A stretch of DNA of 64,000 nt, from positions 62,001 through 126,000 of the forward strand of contig NZ_JAFVLN010000004.1 of NCBI RefSeq assembly GCF_017377775.1. Direction: 5' to 3'. This document shows, in pieces, positions 41,906 through 49,806 of the stretch. How positions within the stretch are numbered: the first letter of the stretch is position 1; each line of letters opens with the position of its first letter. Made by a program: the position numbers and the translations under genes. This DNA is from Streptomyces sp. VRA16 Mangrove soil (GTDB lineage: Bacteria > Actinomycetota > Actinomycetes > Streptomycetales > Streptomycetaceae). The notes below the pieces were generated by a model. It ran no database searches, was not told where the DNA came from, and was given only the letters and a program-made list of their open reading frames with translations.

Positions 41906-43315
41906 CTCGGCGCGCACCCGCCCCTCCTCGACCGCCTTGCCGAGCGCCGCGCAGTCCCGCTCGTTCTGGTCCGCGTACGCCTCCGCGAACCGGGCGATCG
42001 CCCGGTCGAAGGCGTCGGAGCGGCCGAGGTACGCGGCGATCGCGATGCGGTCGCCGGAGCGGGCGTGGGCACGGGCCAGACTGACGCCGCAGGTGCGGCC
42101 GAACAGGCGCATCACCTGGGGGCTCATCAGGTCGGCCTGTGGGATGGCCTTCCAGTCCCGCAACTGCCGTATGTAGAAGTCGCGTTCGCTGCCGTCGATG
42201 CCCTCGACCCGCTCCCAGCCGAGGAACATGTCACCGGCGGCCTGCATCAGCCGCTGGCCCGCGACGACCCGCTCGCCCTGGTTGGCCTGGGCGGCGGCGC
42301 CCGCGAACGGGGCGAGAACCGAGGTCTGGGCCTCCTTGGCCTGAAGCAGCAGCGGATCGTCGGCGTCGCGGCCGAGCAGCAGGATCACCCAGCAGCGGGT
42401 GCCGACGCTGCCCACGCCGACGACCTTGCGGGCCATGTCGACGACCCGGTACTGGGCGAGCAGCGCCCTGCGGTCGGCGGGCAGCGACTGGGCGTACCGG
42501 TCGACCAGTTGACGCAGCTGGTCCTCCAGGTGCTTGCGCTCGACGCCGGGCAGCAGGGTGTCGAGCGGCGCGATGAGGGGCGGGTCGGGGGTGATGCGCA
42601 GCTCGCCGTCGACGACCGCGGCCAGTTTGTCGAGGGCCTGGAGGTGGTCGCGGGTGCGGGCCTTGGTGAGCGCGGCGGACATCCGGCGGCGCGAGCGGGC
42701 GTCGATGCGGGCGGAGAGCGTCGCGTACAGCTCGTCGGCGTCGATGCGCGCGTACCAGACGTCCAGGGTGCGCATCCCGGCGAACTCCTCCATCGCCCTG
42801 CGGTACGCGGCCACGGTCGCCCGCACCACGCGGGTGCGTTGCGCCGTGCCGAAGCCGTTGCCGCGGCCCGCGATGGCGAGGCTGGCCGCGAGGCGTTTGA
42901 CGTCCCACTCCCAGGGGCCCGGCAGGGTCTCGTCGAAGTCGTTGATGTCGAACATCAGGCGCCGCTCCGGGGAGGCGAGCAGCCGGAAGTTCAACAGGTG
43001 CGCGTCGCCGCAGAGTTGGGCCCGCAGGCCGGTGGCGGGCGTGGTCGCGAGGTCGGCCGCCATCAGGGCGGCGGCGCCCCGGAAGAAGCGGAACGGGGAC
43101 TCCGTCATGCGGCCGTAGCGCAGGGGCACCAGCTCGGGCAGCCGGCTCCCCGACTGGTCCTCCAGGATCTCCACCGGGTCGGGCCGGTCCGCGGCGGGCG
43201 CGAACACGCCGTGGGCGGAGCGCGGGACGCGGGAGCGGGCGGCCCTGCCCCGGCTCGCCCGCTCCCGCGGGGTGGCGTGCTCGTACGTGGTCGTGGTGGT
43301 GTCGGTGCCGTTCAT
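41897..43315 (-). CDS. DUF2252 family protein
   Basis: A 472-residue cytoplasmic protein. It has a kinase-like fold: FFRGAAALMAADLA and QLCGDAHLLNFRLL near the N-terminus, then FDINDFDETLPGPWEWDVKRLAAS, which resembles the catalytic and metal loops of aminoglycoside-phosphotransferase-like proteins. The activity has not been established as far as I know. It is divergent from the lipid-kinase-like gene, and two copies of the recurring palindrome lie between them. Confidence 0.9.
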   Translation of the reverse strand: MNGTDTTTTTYEHATPRERASRGRAARSRVPRSAHGVFAPAADRPDPVEILEDQSGSRLPELVPLRYGRMTESPFRFFRGAAALMAADLATTPATGLRAQLCGDAHLLNFRLLASPERRLMFDINDFDETLPGPWEWDVKRLAASLAIAGRGNGFGTAQRTRVVRATVAAYRRAMEEFAGMRTLDVWYARIDADELYATLSARIDARSRRRMSAALTKARTRDHLQALDKLAAVVDGELRITPDPPLIAPLDTLLPGVERKHLEDQLRQLVDRYAQSLPADRRALLAQYRVVDMARKVVGVGSVGTRCWVILLLGRDADDPLLLQAKEAQTSVLAPFAGAAAQANQGERVVAGQRLMQAAGDMFLGWERVEGIDGSERDFYIRQLRDWKAIPQADLMSPQVMRLFGRTCGVSLARAHARSGDRIAIAAYLGRSDAFDRAIARFAEAYADQNERDCAALGKAVEEGRVRAESG

Positions 43316-43391
43316 GGCGTACTCCCCTCGCGGCTCCCGGTCCGGCGCGCGCCGGTGCCGCGGACACTGGACCGGGCCGGCTCCCCGGGCG

Positions 43392-43408
43392 TCACCCCGG
43401 CCGTGTGA
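43392..43408. promoter_or_regulatory. TCACCC-N6-GGTGA-type palindrome (site A1)
   Basis: TCACCC-CGGCCG-TGTGA, one mismatch from the exact form. It lies 76 bp upstream of the DUF2252 gene and 66 bp upstream of the lipid-kinase-like gene. Confidence 0.5.
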
Positions 43409-43422
43409 AGTCGCGCCGCGAC

Positions 43423-43439
43423 TCGCCTGTCAGGGGTGA
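43423..43439. promoter_or_regulatory. TCACCC-N6-GGTGA-type palindrome (site A2, variant)
   Basis: TCGCCT-GTCAGG-GGTGA, 31 bp from site A1 in the same divergent promoter region. Confidence 0.4.
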
Positions 43440-43474
43440 GGAGCGGCGGGTGCGCAGGCCGCAGACTGCCCGTC

Positions 43475-44794
43475 ATGGAACCGAAGATCGCTGGACTGCG
43501 GAGGCGACGACGGCTGGCGCGCGCTTGTCTGCTCTGCGCGCTGGCCGCGCTGGTGGTGCTCGGCGTGTTCGCCGGGCTGCGGACGTTCGCGCTGCTCGGG
43601 GTGGGGCTCGCCGGAGTCGCGGTCACGCTCGCGGGTGTGTGGTGGGTCCTCAGCCGGCGCGGTGTGCCGCGGTATCTCGCGGTGCTGCTCGCGGTCGGCG
43701 CCCCGGTGTGGGTGCTGGTGGCGTACGCGCGGGCCGACCTGCTCTGGGTGGTGCTGGTGTCGGGGGCGCTGTGGCTGCTCGCGGCGTACACCGGGCGGGC
43801 GGCGCTCACCCCGGGCGTCGCCCCGGCCGCGATGGCGGAGCGTCCGGCGCCGGAGTTCCGGCGCGCGGTGCTGATCATGAACCCGCGGTCCGGTGGCGGG
43901 AAGGTGGAACGGTTCGGGCTGCGCGAGAAGGCCACCCGGCTCGGCGCCGAGGTGGTGCTGCTGGACACCGAGGGGCCCGGCGGGACGGACGTCTCCGCGC
44001 TCGCCCGGGACTGTGCCGCGCGGGGCGCCGACCTCCTCGGCGTGGCGGGCGGCGACGGCACCCAGGCCCTGGTCGCCGAGGTCGCCGCCGAGCTCGGCCT
44101 GCCGTTCCTCGTCATCCCCGCGGGCACCCGCAACCACTTCGCCCTCGACCTCGGCCTGGACCGCGACGACCCGGCGCTCGCCCTGGACGCGCTGCGCGAC
44201 GGGGTGGAGCTGCGGGTGGACCTGGGGCGCGCGGGCGGCAGGCCGTTCGTCAACAACGTCTCCTTCGGCGCGTACGCGGAGGTGGTGCAGAGTCCGGCGT
44301 ACCGCGACGGCAAGACCCGTACGACCCTGGAACTGCTGCCCGAACTGCTGGTGGGGCACCGGGGCGCGCGGCTGACCGCGCGTGCCGGGGAGCACACCTT
44401 CGACGATCCGCAGGCGCTGCTCGTGAGCAACAACCCGTACGGCGAGCACGACGTGGCGGGGCTCGGCCGGCGCACCCGGATCGACGGCGGCGTCCTCGGC
44501 TGCGCCGGCGTGCGTGTGACGAGCGCCGCGCAGGCGGCCGGGCTGCTGCGCGGCAGCCGGGCCACGGGGCTCGACCGGGCCCAGGCGACCGAGGTGACCG
44601 TCGACGCGGACCGGACGGAGCTGCCGGTCGGCATCGACGGCGAGGCGGTGCGGCTGCCGGTGCCGGTGCGCTGCGAGGTCAGGGCGGGCGTGCTGCGCGT
44701 GGCGGTGCCCCGGCACCGGCCCGGCGTCTACCGGGAGCGGCCCGCCCTCGACTGGCGCACGATCGCCGAACTCGGCCTGACGAACCGGAGCTGA
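43475..44794 (+). CDS. Membrane-anchored diacylglycerol/lipid kinase family protein
   Basis: A 439-residue protein. The first ~125 residues hold four hydrophobic helices. The rest is a lipid-kinase (DAGK catalytic) domain: IMNPRSGGGK near 130 for the phosphate loop, GVAGGDGTQALVAE for nucleotide binding, and IPAGTRNHFALDLGLDRDDP. It would phosphorylate diacylglycerol or another lipid at the membrane. ATG 43475 is chosen ahead of the basic KIAGLRRRRRLAR segment that precedes the first helix. Confidence 0.88.
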   Translation: MEPKIAGLRRRRRLARACLLCALAALVVLGVFAGLRTFALLGVGLAGVAVTLAGVWWVLSRRGVPRYLAVLLAVGAPVWVLVAYARADLLWVVLVSGALWLLAAYTGRAALTPGVAPAAMAERPAPEFRRAVLIMNPRSGGGKVERFGLREKATRLGAEVVLLDTEGPGGTDVSALARDCAARGADLLGVAGGDGTQALVAEVAAELGLPFLVIPAGTRNHFALDLGLDRDDPALALDALRDGVELRVDLGRAGGRPFVNNVSFGAYAEVVQSPAYRDGKTRTTLELLPELLVGHRGARLTARAGEHTFDDPQALLVSNNPYGEHDVAGLGRRTRIDGGVLGCAGVRVTSAAQAAGLLRGSRATGLDRAQATEVTVDADRTELPVGIDGEAVRLPVPVRCEVRAGVLRVAVPRHRPGVYRERPALDWRTIAELGLTNRS

Positions 44795-44811
44795 CGCCGT
44801 CGGCCGCCCGG

Positions 44812-45276
44812 CTACATCGGCGCCCCGTACACCTTGTGCGCCTCGCGGCGCCCGTACGTCGCCAGCGACCAGATCACCAGGACGTCGAGGATGATGATGA
44901 TCGCCGACCACACCGGGTGGTAGGGCGTGAAGAAGAAGTTCTGCAACGCGCTCAGGGCGGCGACGGCCATTCCGACGATCCGGGCCCAGGTGCGGCCGCT
45001 GAACAGGCAGAGGGCCGCCCCGAACATCACCACGCCGGTGATCATCTCGATCCAGCCGCGCACATTGGTGTCGAAGTCGTACGCGTAGTCGTTCTGGGCC
45101 TGGTAGTAGTTGTCGTTCAGGATCTCGGAGAGCCCCGCGATGGCGTGGAACCCGCCGATGACGCCCAGGACGCACGCCGCGAAGACGACGCCGCCGAGCC
45201 CCATCACACTGACGTGGGGCTCCTGTTCGGGTGCCCCGGAGCCCGGGGGGTGGTCCGGTGAGATCTGCCCGGCCAT
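44812..45276 (-). CDS. DUF7144-like four-helix membrane protein (paralogue 1)
   Basis: A 154-residue protein with four membrane helices and a loop containing NDNYYQAQNDYAYDFDTNVRGWIEM. The end, FFFTPYHPVWSAIIIILDVLVIWSLATYG, is very similar to that of the protein at 60850-61269 (FLSIPYHPLWSLTLIAMDGFIIWAL). Role unknown. Both paralogues are preceded by an exact copy of the TCACCC-N6-GGTGA palindrome shared with a divergent gene. Confidence 0.85.
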   Translation of the reverse strand: MAGQISPDHPPGSGAPEQEPHVSVMGLGGVVFAACVLGVIGGFHAIAGLSEILNDNYYQAQNDYAYDFDTNVRGWIEMITGVVMFGAALCLFSGRTWARIVGMAVAALSALQNFFFTPYHPVWSAIIIILDVLVIWSLATYGRREAHKVYGAPM

Positions 45277-45348
45277 GTCCGTCGCCTCCTCGTCACGGGT
45301 GTGTGTCCCGTCGACTCCGGAGCATCCCGCCGGATGCCCCGCGCACCG

Positions 45349-45365
45349 TCACCCGTGTCAGGTGA
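45349..45365. promoter_or_regulatory. TCACCC-N6-GGTGA palindrome (site B, exact)
   Basis: TCACCC-GTGTCA-GGTGA lies midway between divergent genes, 72 bp before the small gene at 45437 and 73 bp before the DUF7144-like gene at 45276. Confidence 0.6.
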
Positions 45366-45436
45366 TGGCACAGGCCGCGCCGCCACGAGAAGTTGGCCGA
45401 GGACCGGGGGCCGAGCCGTCTCAGGGAGGTGCCGGC

Positions 45437-45646
45437 ATGGGCGACTTCGAGATCCACGTCCGCGGCAGGATCGGCGAAGCCTTCCGATCGGCGTTCGGGG
45501 AGCTGACGGTGGTGCCGCACCCCTCCGAGACGGTCCTGGTGGGGACGGGACTCGACCAGGCCGCCCTGTACGGGATCCTCGACCGCGTGCAGGCCCTGGG
45601 CCTGGAACTGGTCGAGGTGCGCCGGTTGCCGGAGGTGCCCTCCTGA
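45437..45646 (+). CDS. Small conserved-looking protein of unknown function (69 aa)
   Basis: A 69-residue protein starting MGDFEIHVRGRIGEAF. It has an alternating beta-alpha pattern (LTVVPHPSETVLVGTGLDQAALYGILDRVQALGLELVEVRRL) resembling a small ACT-like or ferredoxin-like sensing fold. CAGGGAGG lies about 8 nt before ATG 45437. It is divergent from a DUF7144-like gene, and they share the palindrome at 45349-45365. Confidence 0.7.
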   Translation: MGDFEIHVRGRIGEAFRSAFGELTVVPHPSETVLVGTGLDQAALYGILDRVQALGLELVEVRRLPEVPS

Positions 45647-45746
45647 CCCCTCCGCGTCCCGGCATACGACCGTGGCACGAGGCATCGGGAGGCAAAGCGT
45701 CCCCGGGCGATCGGGCCGACAGGCCCCTTACGCGACGGCGGTGACG

Positions 45747-45791
45747 CCCCTCACCGTGGAGGGGATGCCCTCCACATGGGGAGGTGAGGGG
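45747..45791 (+). promoter_or_regulatory. Compound hairpin burying the ribosome site of the LuxR-type gene
   Basis: The outer arms CCCCTCACC (45747-45755) and GGTGAGGGG (45783-45791) are perfect. Inside them, GTGGAGGG (45756-45763) pairs with CCCTCCAC (45768-45775) around GATG. The right outer arm contains the likely ribosome site GAGGTGAGG and ends 1 nt before ATG 45793. In RNA this would block translation unless it is opened. Confidence 0.65.
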
Positions 45792-45792
45792 C

Positions 45793-46269
45793 ATGCCCGC
45801 AGTGCTGTACGACCGACCGTCGAGACCCGGCCCTGTCCCCGCCCAGGACTCGACCGTGACGGCCTGCCTGATGTGGGTCGCGCAGACGCTGGTCAGAGTG
45901 GCCGGCACCGTGGCCGATCCGCGCAGCGCCGGGGTGCTCGTGGAGGAGGCGGCCGCCGTGCTCGCCTCGGTCCCGCGGCCCCGGCCGGAGCAGTTGCCCG
46001 TCCAGCCGCTCACCGGCCGCGAGTTGGCCGTACTCAGCCGGCTTCAGGAGGAGGTGCCCCTGCGGCAGATCGCCGACGGGATGTACGTGTCGCACAACAC
46101 CGTGAAGAGCCATGTCCGGTCCCTGTACCGCAAGTTGGGTGCCTCGTCCCGGGCCCAGGCCGTGGCGCGCGGACGCGCGCTCGGCCTGCTCACAGAAGCT
46201 GGAGTTCGCGTGCCCGGCGGACCGCGGCAGAACGCCGGGTCACGTCGAGCTTGCGGTAGACGCTCTTGA
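45793..46269 (+). CDS. LuxR-type helix-turn-helix regulator
   Basis: A 158-residue protein with an uncharacterised N-terminal half and a C-terminal LuxR/GerE DNA-binding domain at ~72-130 (LTGRELAVLSRLQEEVPLRQIADGMYVSHNTVKSHVRSLYRKLG). There is no receiver domain. ATG 45793 is preferred over GTG 45784. The last ~20 residues (after GLLTEAG) are basic and low-complexity, and are read antisense through the end of the convergent MalT-like gene. The natural C-terminus may therefore have been altered. An RBS-blocking hairpin precedes it. Confidence 0.85.
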   Translation: MPAVLYDRPSRPGPVPAQDSTVTACLMWVAQTLVRVAGTVADPRSAGVLVEEAAAVLASVPRPRPEQLPVQPLTGRELAVLSRLQEEVPLRQIADGMYVSHNTVKSHVRSLYRKLGASSRAQAVARGRALGLLTEAGVRVPGGPRQNAGSRRACGRRS

Positions 46270-48475
46270 GGTGGGTCTTCACCGTGTTCACCGAGAGATA
46301 CAGCTCCGCCGCGATCTCCTCGGTGGTCATCATCTGGGCGAGACGGCTGAGCACGTCGCGTTCGCGCGGGCTCAACCGCTCGGTACGGGCGGGCCGTCCG
46401 CCCAGGCGCTCCGGCACGGCCGAGCCGTTCGCGGCGCCGTGCCGGACCGCGCCGAGCACGAAGGCGCAGGCCGGGCTCACCGTCCGCACCACGCTCTCCG
46501 GCAGCCGGGCACCGCGCAGCAGCTCCCCGAGGACCTGCGGGGCGGGCGTGCCGCGCTCCACCGCGCCGGCCAGCCCCCCGGCGAGCATGCGCAGCTCGGC
46601 GAGGAACGCGTCCGGCGCCGTACGCAGCACACCGTCGACACGGGCGAGTTCGTGCCGGGCCCGGCCGGGCTCGCCGCGGGCCAGTTCCACCCAGGCGCGC
46701 ACCAGGTGCAGGGCGGCGCGTGAGCGTTCGGCGGCGCTCCAGCTGGGCAGCGGCGGCTGGGTGGCGTGGGCGGCGAGTTCGTCGGCGGCGCGGAAGCGGC
46801 CGCGGACCGCTTCGAGCAACGCGAGTTCGACGAGGCTGTCGCGGCGCAGCGCGCCGTTGCCCGCGGCGCCCGCCGCCTTGAGCGCTCCGGTCAGGGACGT
46901 CTCGGCGGCCTTGAGATGTCCGGCCCTGATCTCCCAGCTGCCACGCACCGCGAGGGCCAGCGCCGGGATCTCGGGGTGCTGCGCCAGCGCGCCCTGCGGC
47001 AGCAGCGGCCCGACGGCCTCCACCTCGAGGGCGGCGGTGTAGGCCAGGTGCGGATCGCGGGCGCGCAGCCTGGACATCCGGATCACGGCGAGGGCGAGCC
47101 GGCAGCGGGTGACGCGGTCGGCCTGTTCGAGGCTGTCCTGCGGCAGTTCGGCCAGTTGCCTTGCGGCCCGCTCCAGATGGCGCAGGCACGTCGCGTCGTC
47201 GTCGCGGGCCCGGGCGACGGCGGCGGCGAGCAGCACCGGCTCGGGACGGTCGCTCTCGGGTTCGGCGGGGGCCCGGCGGGTGAGGTCGGCGGGCAGCCGG
47301 GTCCTGGACAGGCCGAGGACCTGGCCGACGGCGAGGCGTCGCACGATCAGCTCTCCGGCCCGATCCCAGTCGTCGGCGGCCAGCAAGTGACCGACCGCGT
47401 CGGCGAGTTGGCCGTGGGCGCCGAGCCAGGCGGCCGCGCTGCGGTGCAGAGCGACGACGAGCCCCGGGGTCTCGTGGCGCAGGCACATCCGCAGGACGTC
47501 GGCGAACATCTGGTGGCAGCGGTACCAGCCGTGCCCGAGGGGGTTGAGGAAGGAGTTCTCGCGGACGAGGTCGGCGAAGTGGCTGCCGACGTCCTCGCCG
47601 CAGAGCGCCGCGGCGAGTTCGGCGTTGACCCGGTCCAGGACGCTGGTGGTGAGCAGCAGCCGGCGCATGGCGGGCGGCTGGAGGTCGAGGACCTCCTCGA
47701 CGAGATAGCTGGCGACCGCCTCGTCGTCCCCGGCGAACTTGTCGACGAACCGCTCGGCCTCGCCCTGCTGCTCCAGCTTCTCCATGGACATCGCGGCGAG
47801 CCGGATGCCCGCGGCCCAGCCGTCGGTGCGCCGGCGCAGGGTGCTCACGGTCTGCCGGGGCACGTCGATACGGTGCTGGGTGAGCAGGGCGGCGGTCTCC
47901 CGGTCGTCGAACGCGAGGTCGGCGGTGCGCAGTTCGGTCACTCCGCTGGCGAGCCGGCCGCGGCGCAGATGCAGCGGCGGGTCGCGGCGGGCGAGGACGA
48001 CCAGGCGCAGCACGCCGGGCGCGTGCCGCAGCAGGCTGCTGACGCCGTCCGCGATCGGGGAGCCAGGGGCGGGCTGGAAGTCGTCGAGAAGCAGCACCAC
48101 CGGTTCGGTGCGCCGGTTGAGTTCGGCGGCGAGCGCCGCGACGAGCAGCGGCCCCTCACCGGTGGCGACGGAGTCGGGGACGCGCACGCCCGCGTCGCGC
48201 AGCGCCGAGGTGACCCGCGGCCAGAAGACGGCAGGCTGTTCGGCGCGGCCGTCGCAGGTGACCCAGGCGACCGGTCCCGGCGGGCGCCGGGTGTGCGCCC
48301 ACTCCAGGGCGAGGGCCGTCTTGCCCGCGCCCACGGGTCCCACGATGACGGTCAACTCGCTTCGTACGGCCCGGGCCAGACGGTCCGTCAGGCGCGGCCG
48401 CGGCACGATCCAGGCGGGCAGGGCCGGCGCCGTGCAGGGCGCCTCGCACTCGGGACCGGTATCCACGTCGGCCAT
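46190..48475 (-). CDS. MalT-like STAND ATPase regulator with LuxR HTH
   Basis: A 761-residue regulator. The P-loop is GPVGAGKTALALEW near residue 50, and Walker B is VVLLLDDFQ. A long winged-helix/helical-repeat sensor region (TPR-like, ~300-680) leads to a C-terminal LuxR domain (LSPRERDVLSRLAQMMTTEEIAAELYLSVNTVKTHLKSVYRKLDV). ATG 48475 with GAGGAG 8 nt upstream is preferred over the upstream start at 48559. Members of this class switch on genes after binding a small-molecule inducer and ATP. Inducer unknown. It overlaps the convergent LuxR gene by 80 bp. Confidence 0.9.
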   Translation of the reverse strand: MADVDTGPECEAPCTAPALPAWIVPRPRLTDRLARAVRSELTVIVGPVGAGKTALALEWAHTRRPPGPVAWVTCDGRAEQPAVFWPRVTSALRDAGVRVPDSVATGEGPLLVAALAAELNRRTEPVVLLLDDFQPAPGSPIADGVSSLLRHAPGVLRLVVLARRDPPLHLRRGRLASGVTELRTADLAFDDRETAALLTQHRIDVPRQTVSTLRRRTDGWAAGIRLAAMSMEKLEQQGEAERFVDKFAGDDEAVASYLVEEVLDLQPPAMRRLLLTTSVLDRVNAELAAALCGEDVGSHFADLVRENSFLNPLGHGWYRCHQMFADVLRMCLRHETPGLVVALHRSAAAWLGAHGQLADAVGHLLAADDWDRAGELIVRRLAVGQVLGLSRTRLPADLTRRAPAEPESDRPEPVLLAAAVARARDDDATCLRHLERAARQLAELPQDSLEQADRVTRCRLALAVIRMSRLRARDPHLAYTAALEVEAVGPLLPQGALAQHPEIPALALAVRGSWEIRAGHLKAAETSLTGALKAAGAAGNGALRRDSLVELALLEAVRGRFRAADELAAHATQPPLPSWSAAERSRAALHLVRAWVELARGEPGRARHELARVDGVLRTAPDAFLAELRMLAGGLAGAVERGTPAPQVLGELLRGARLPESVVRTVSPACAFVLGAVRHGAANGSAVPERLGGRPARTERLSPRERDVLSRLAQMMTTEEIAAELYLSVNTVKTHLKSVYRKLDVTRRSAAVRRARELQLL

Positions 48476-48560
48476 GGACGGCTCCTCGCTCTCGGTCGGC
48501 CCGACCCGCTCGGCCAGTGTGGACCCGTCGGGACAGCCGGGCGGCCCGGCGGACGCCATC

Positions 48561-48572
48561 TCACCCGGGTGA
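48561..48572. promoter_or_regulatory. TCACCCGGGTGA palindrome (site D, close-packed)
   Basis: A perfect 12-bp palindrome using the same half-sites as the 17-bp motif but with a 2-bp spacer between TCACC and GGTGA. It lies 86 bp before the MalT-like start. Confidence 0.35.
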
Positions 48573-48622
48573 AGTTCCGGGGTGCGACGGCGTTTCGGCC
48601 GGGCCGCCCGAGGAGCCTGCGG

Positions 48623-49108
48623 TCATACCCCCTGAAGGGCGCTGACCAGCTCTTCCTCCCTTTCCTTGGTGAGCGAGGTACGGATCACGCTGGGGTTGAA
48701 GGGGCGCAGCGCGTCGCGGACCCGGTCGGGGGTGGAGCGGCGGACGAGGGCGAACACGGCGGCGCGGCCGGGTTCGAGGGTGCCCGCGATCTCCTTGACG
48801 AACGCGTCGTTGATGCCGATGTCGGTGAGTTTTCCGGCGACGGCTCCGGTGGCGGCGCCCACCGCGGCGCCGAACACGGGCATCAGGAAGAGCAGTCCGA
48901 ACAGCGAGCCCCACAGGGCGCCGCCGGCGGCGCCGGTCGCCGTGGTGCTGTACGTCTGCTTCACGTGGATCTTGCCGTCCATGGTGCGCCAGGCGAGGGC
49001 GGCGTCCTCCAGGTCGAGCAGTTCCTGGCGGGACAGTTCCTTGGACAGGCGCAGCACGGCCTCCGCCTTCTCCCTGTCCGCGAATCCGAGCACGACGAGA
49101 TCGGCCAT
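48623..49108 (-). CDS. DUF1269 family membrane protein
   Basis: A 161-residue protein starting MADLVVLGFADREKAEAVLR. It has a central glycine-rich hydrophobic hairpin (ALWGSLFGLLFLMPVFGAAVGAATGAVAG) that may insert into the membrane, then a second alpha/beta half (DIGINDAFVKEIAGTLEPGRAAVFALV). Function unknown; the family is often seen in stress-related gene sets. Its start codon overlaps the stop of the upstream DUF6325-like gene by 1 nt (TGATG), so the two form an operon. Confidence 0.88.
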   Translation of the reverse strand: MADLVVLGFADREKAEAVLRLSKELSRQELLDLEDAALAWRTMDGKIHVKQTYSTTATGAAGGALWGSLFGLLFLMPVFGAAVGAATGAVAGKLTDIGINDAFVKEIAGTLEPGRAAVFALVRRSTPDRVRDALRPFNPSVIRTSLTKEREEELVSALQGV

Positions 49109-49662
49109 CAGGGCCTCCTGGGGTGGTGGCGTGCCTTCCGTTTCTCCCCGCCGTTGGGGTCGACCGGGTCGCCGAGCCGCTCCGCGGCGGCGGCGACCTG
49201 CTCGGCGACGGGTGCGAGCGCCTCCTCGGTGAGGAAGCCTTCCGCGACGGGCACGCCGCCCGCGTCACGGATCGCAGTGCGCAGATACTTCGCCCAGACG
49301 TGTTCGAGGAGCACGAACGCGGCGGCGGTGCCCGGGTCGAGGGCGTCCGCCGTCTCCCTGATCTCTTCCAGGCTGAGACCGAAGGCGTTGCCCTCGACGA
49401 GGCTGGGGAACTCCTTCTGGGCCGCCTTCACCTGCTCGCCGGAGATGCCGAGCAGCCCGGCGACGGTCTCCCCCATGCCTTCGGCCTGGTAGTCCATGCT
49501 GAACAGGTCGCCGCTGGACTCCTTGCTGACGAAGAGGACGTCGAGGACACGGATCTGACCGTTCGCCTCGAGGATCGACAGCTCTTCCATGATCCGGCCC
49601 TCGAACTTGGCGTCCGGCCCGAACTCGACCGTCAAAAGCTGCACCGGCCCGATCCCGGTCAT
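49108..49662 (-). CDS. DUF6325/DUF1269-related soluble protein
   Basis: A 184-residue protein starting MTGIGPVQLLTVEFGPDAKFEG. Its alpha/beta layout (VLDVLFVSKESSGDLFSMDYQ, then ALDPGTAAAFVLLEHVWA) parallels the DUF1269 protein downstream, but without the hydrophobic hairpin. The basic tail is GGEKRKARHHPRRP. It is the first gene of a two-gene operon, divergent from a membrane-protein gene; the exact palindrome at 49731-49747 is shared. Function unknown. Confidence 0.8.
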   Translation of the reverse strand: MTGIGPVQLLTVEFGPDAKFEGRIMEELSILEANGQIRVLDVLFVSKESSGDLFSMDYQAEGMGETVAGLLGISGEQVKAAQKEFPSLVEGNAFGLSLEEIRETADALDPGTAAAFVLLEHVWAKYLRTAIRDAGGVPVAEGFLTEEALAPVAEQVAAAAERLGDPVDPNGGEKRKARHHPRRP

Positions 49663-49730
49663 CTGGCCTCCCTTCCACGAATCCGCCCCCGTCACGTCGT
49701 CATCACAGCGCTCGCCGCCCCGCCGCCGCG

Positions 49731-49747
49731 TCACCCGCCGCAGGTGA
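49731..49747. promoter_or_regulatory. TCACCC-N6-GGTGA palindrome (site E, exact)
   Basis: TCACCC-GCCGCA-GGTGA lies 68 bp before the DUF6325-like gene and 59 bp before the divergent membrane protein. Confidence 0.6.
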
Positions 49748-49806
49748 GGGACGGGACGCGGGGCGCGACGACGGTGGGGGGCCACCGACGACGGGAGGTG
49801 TCACCC

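Noticed and set aside
45751..45767. Further copy of the TCACCC-N6-GGTGA motif (TCACCGTGGAGGGGATG)
   Set aside because: Only the left half fits; the sequence is better explained as part of the nested hairpin.
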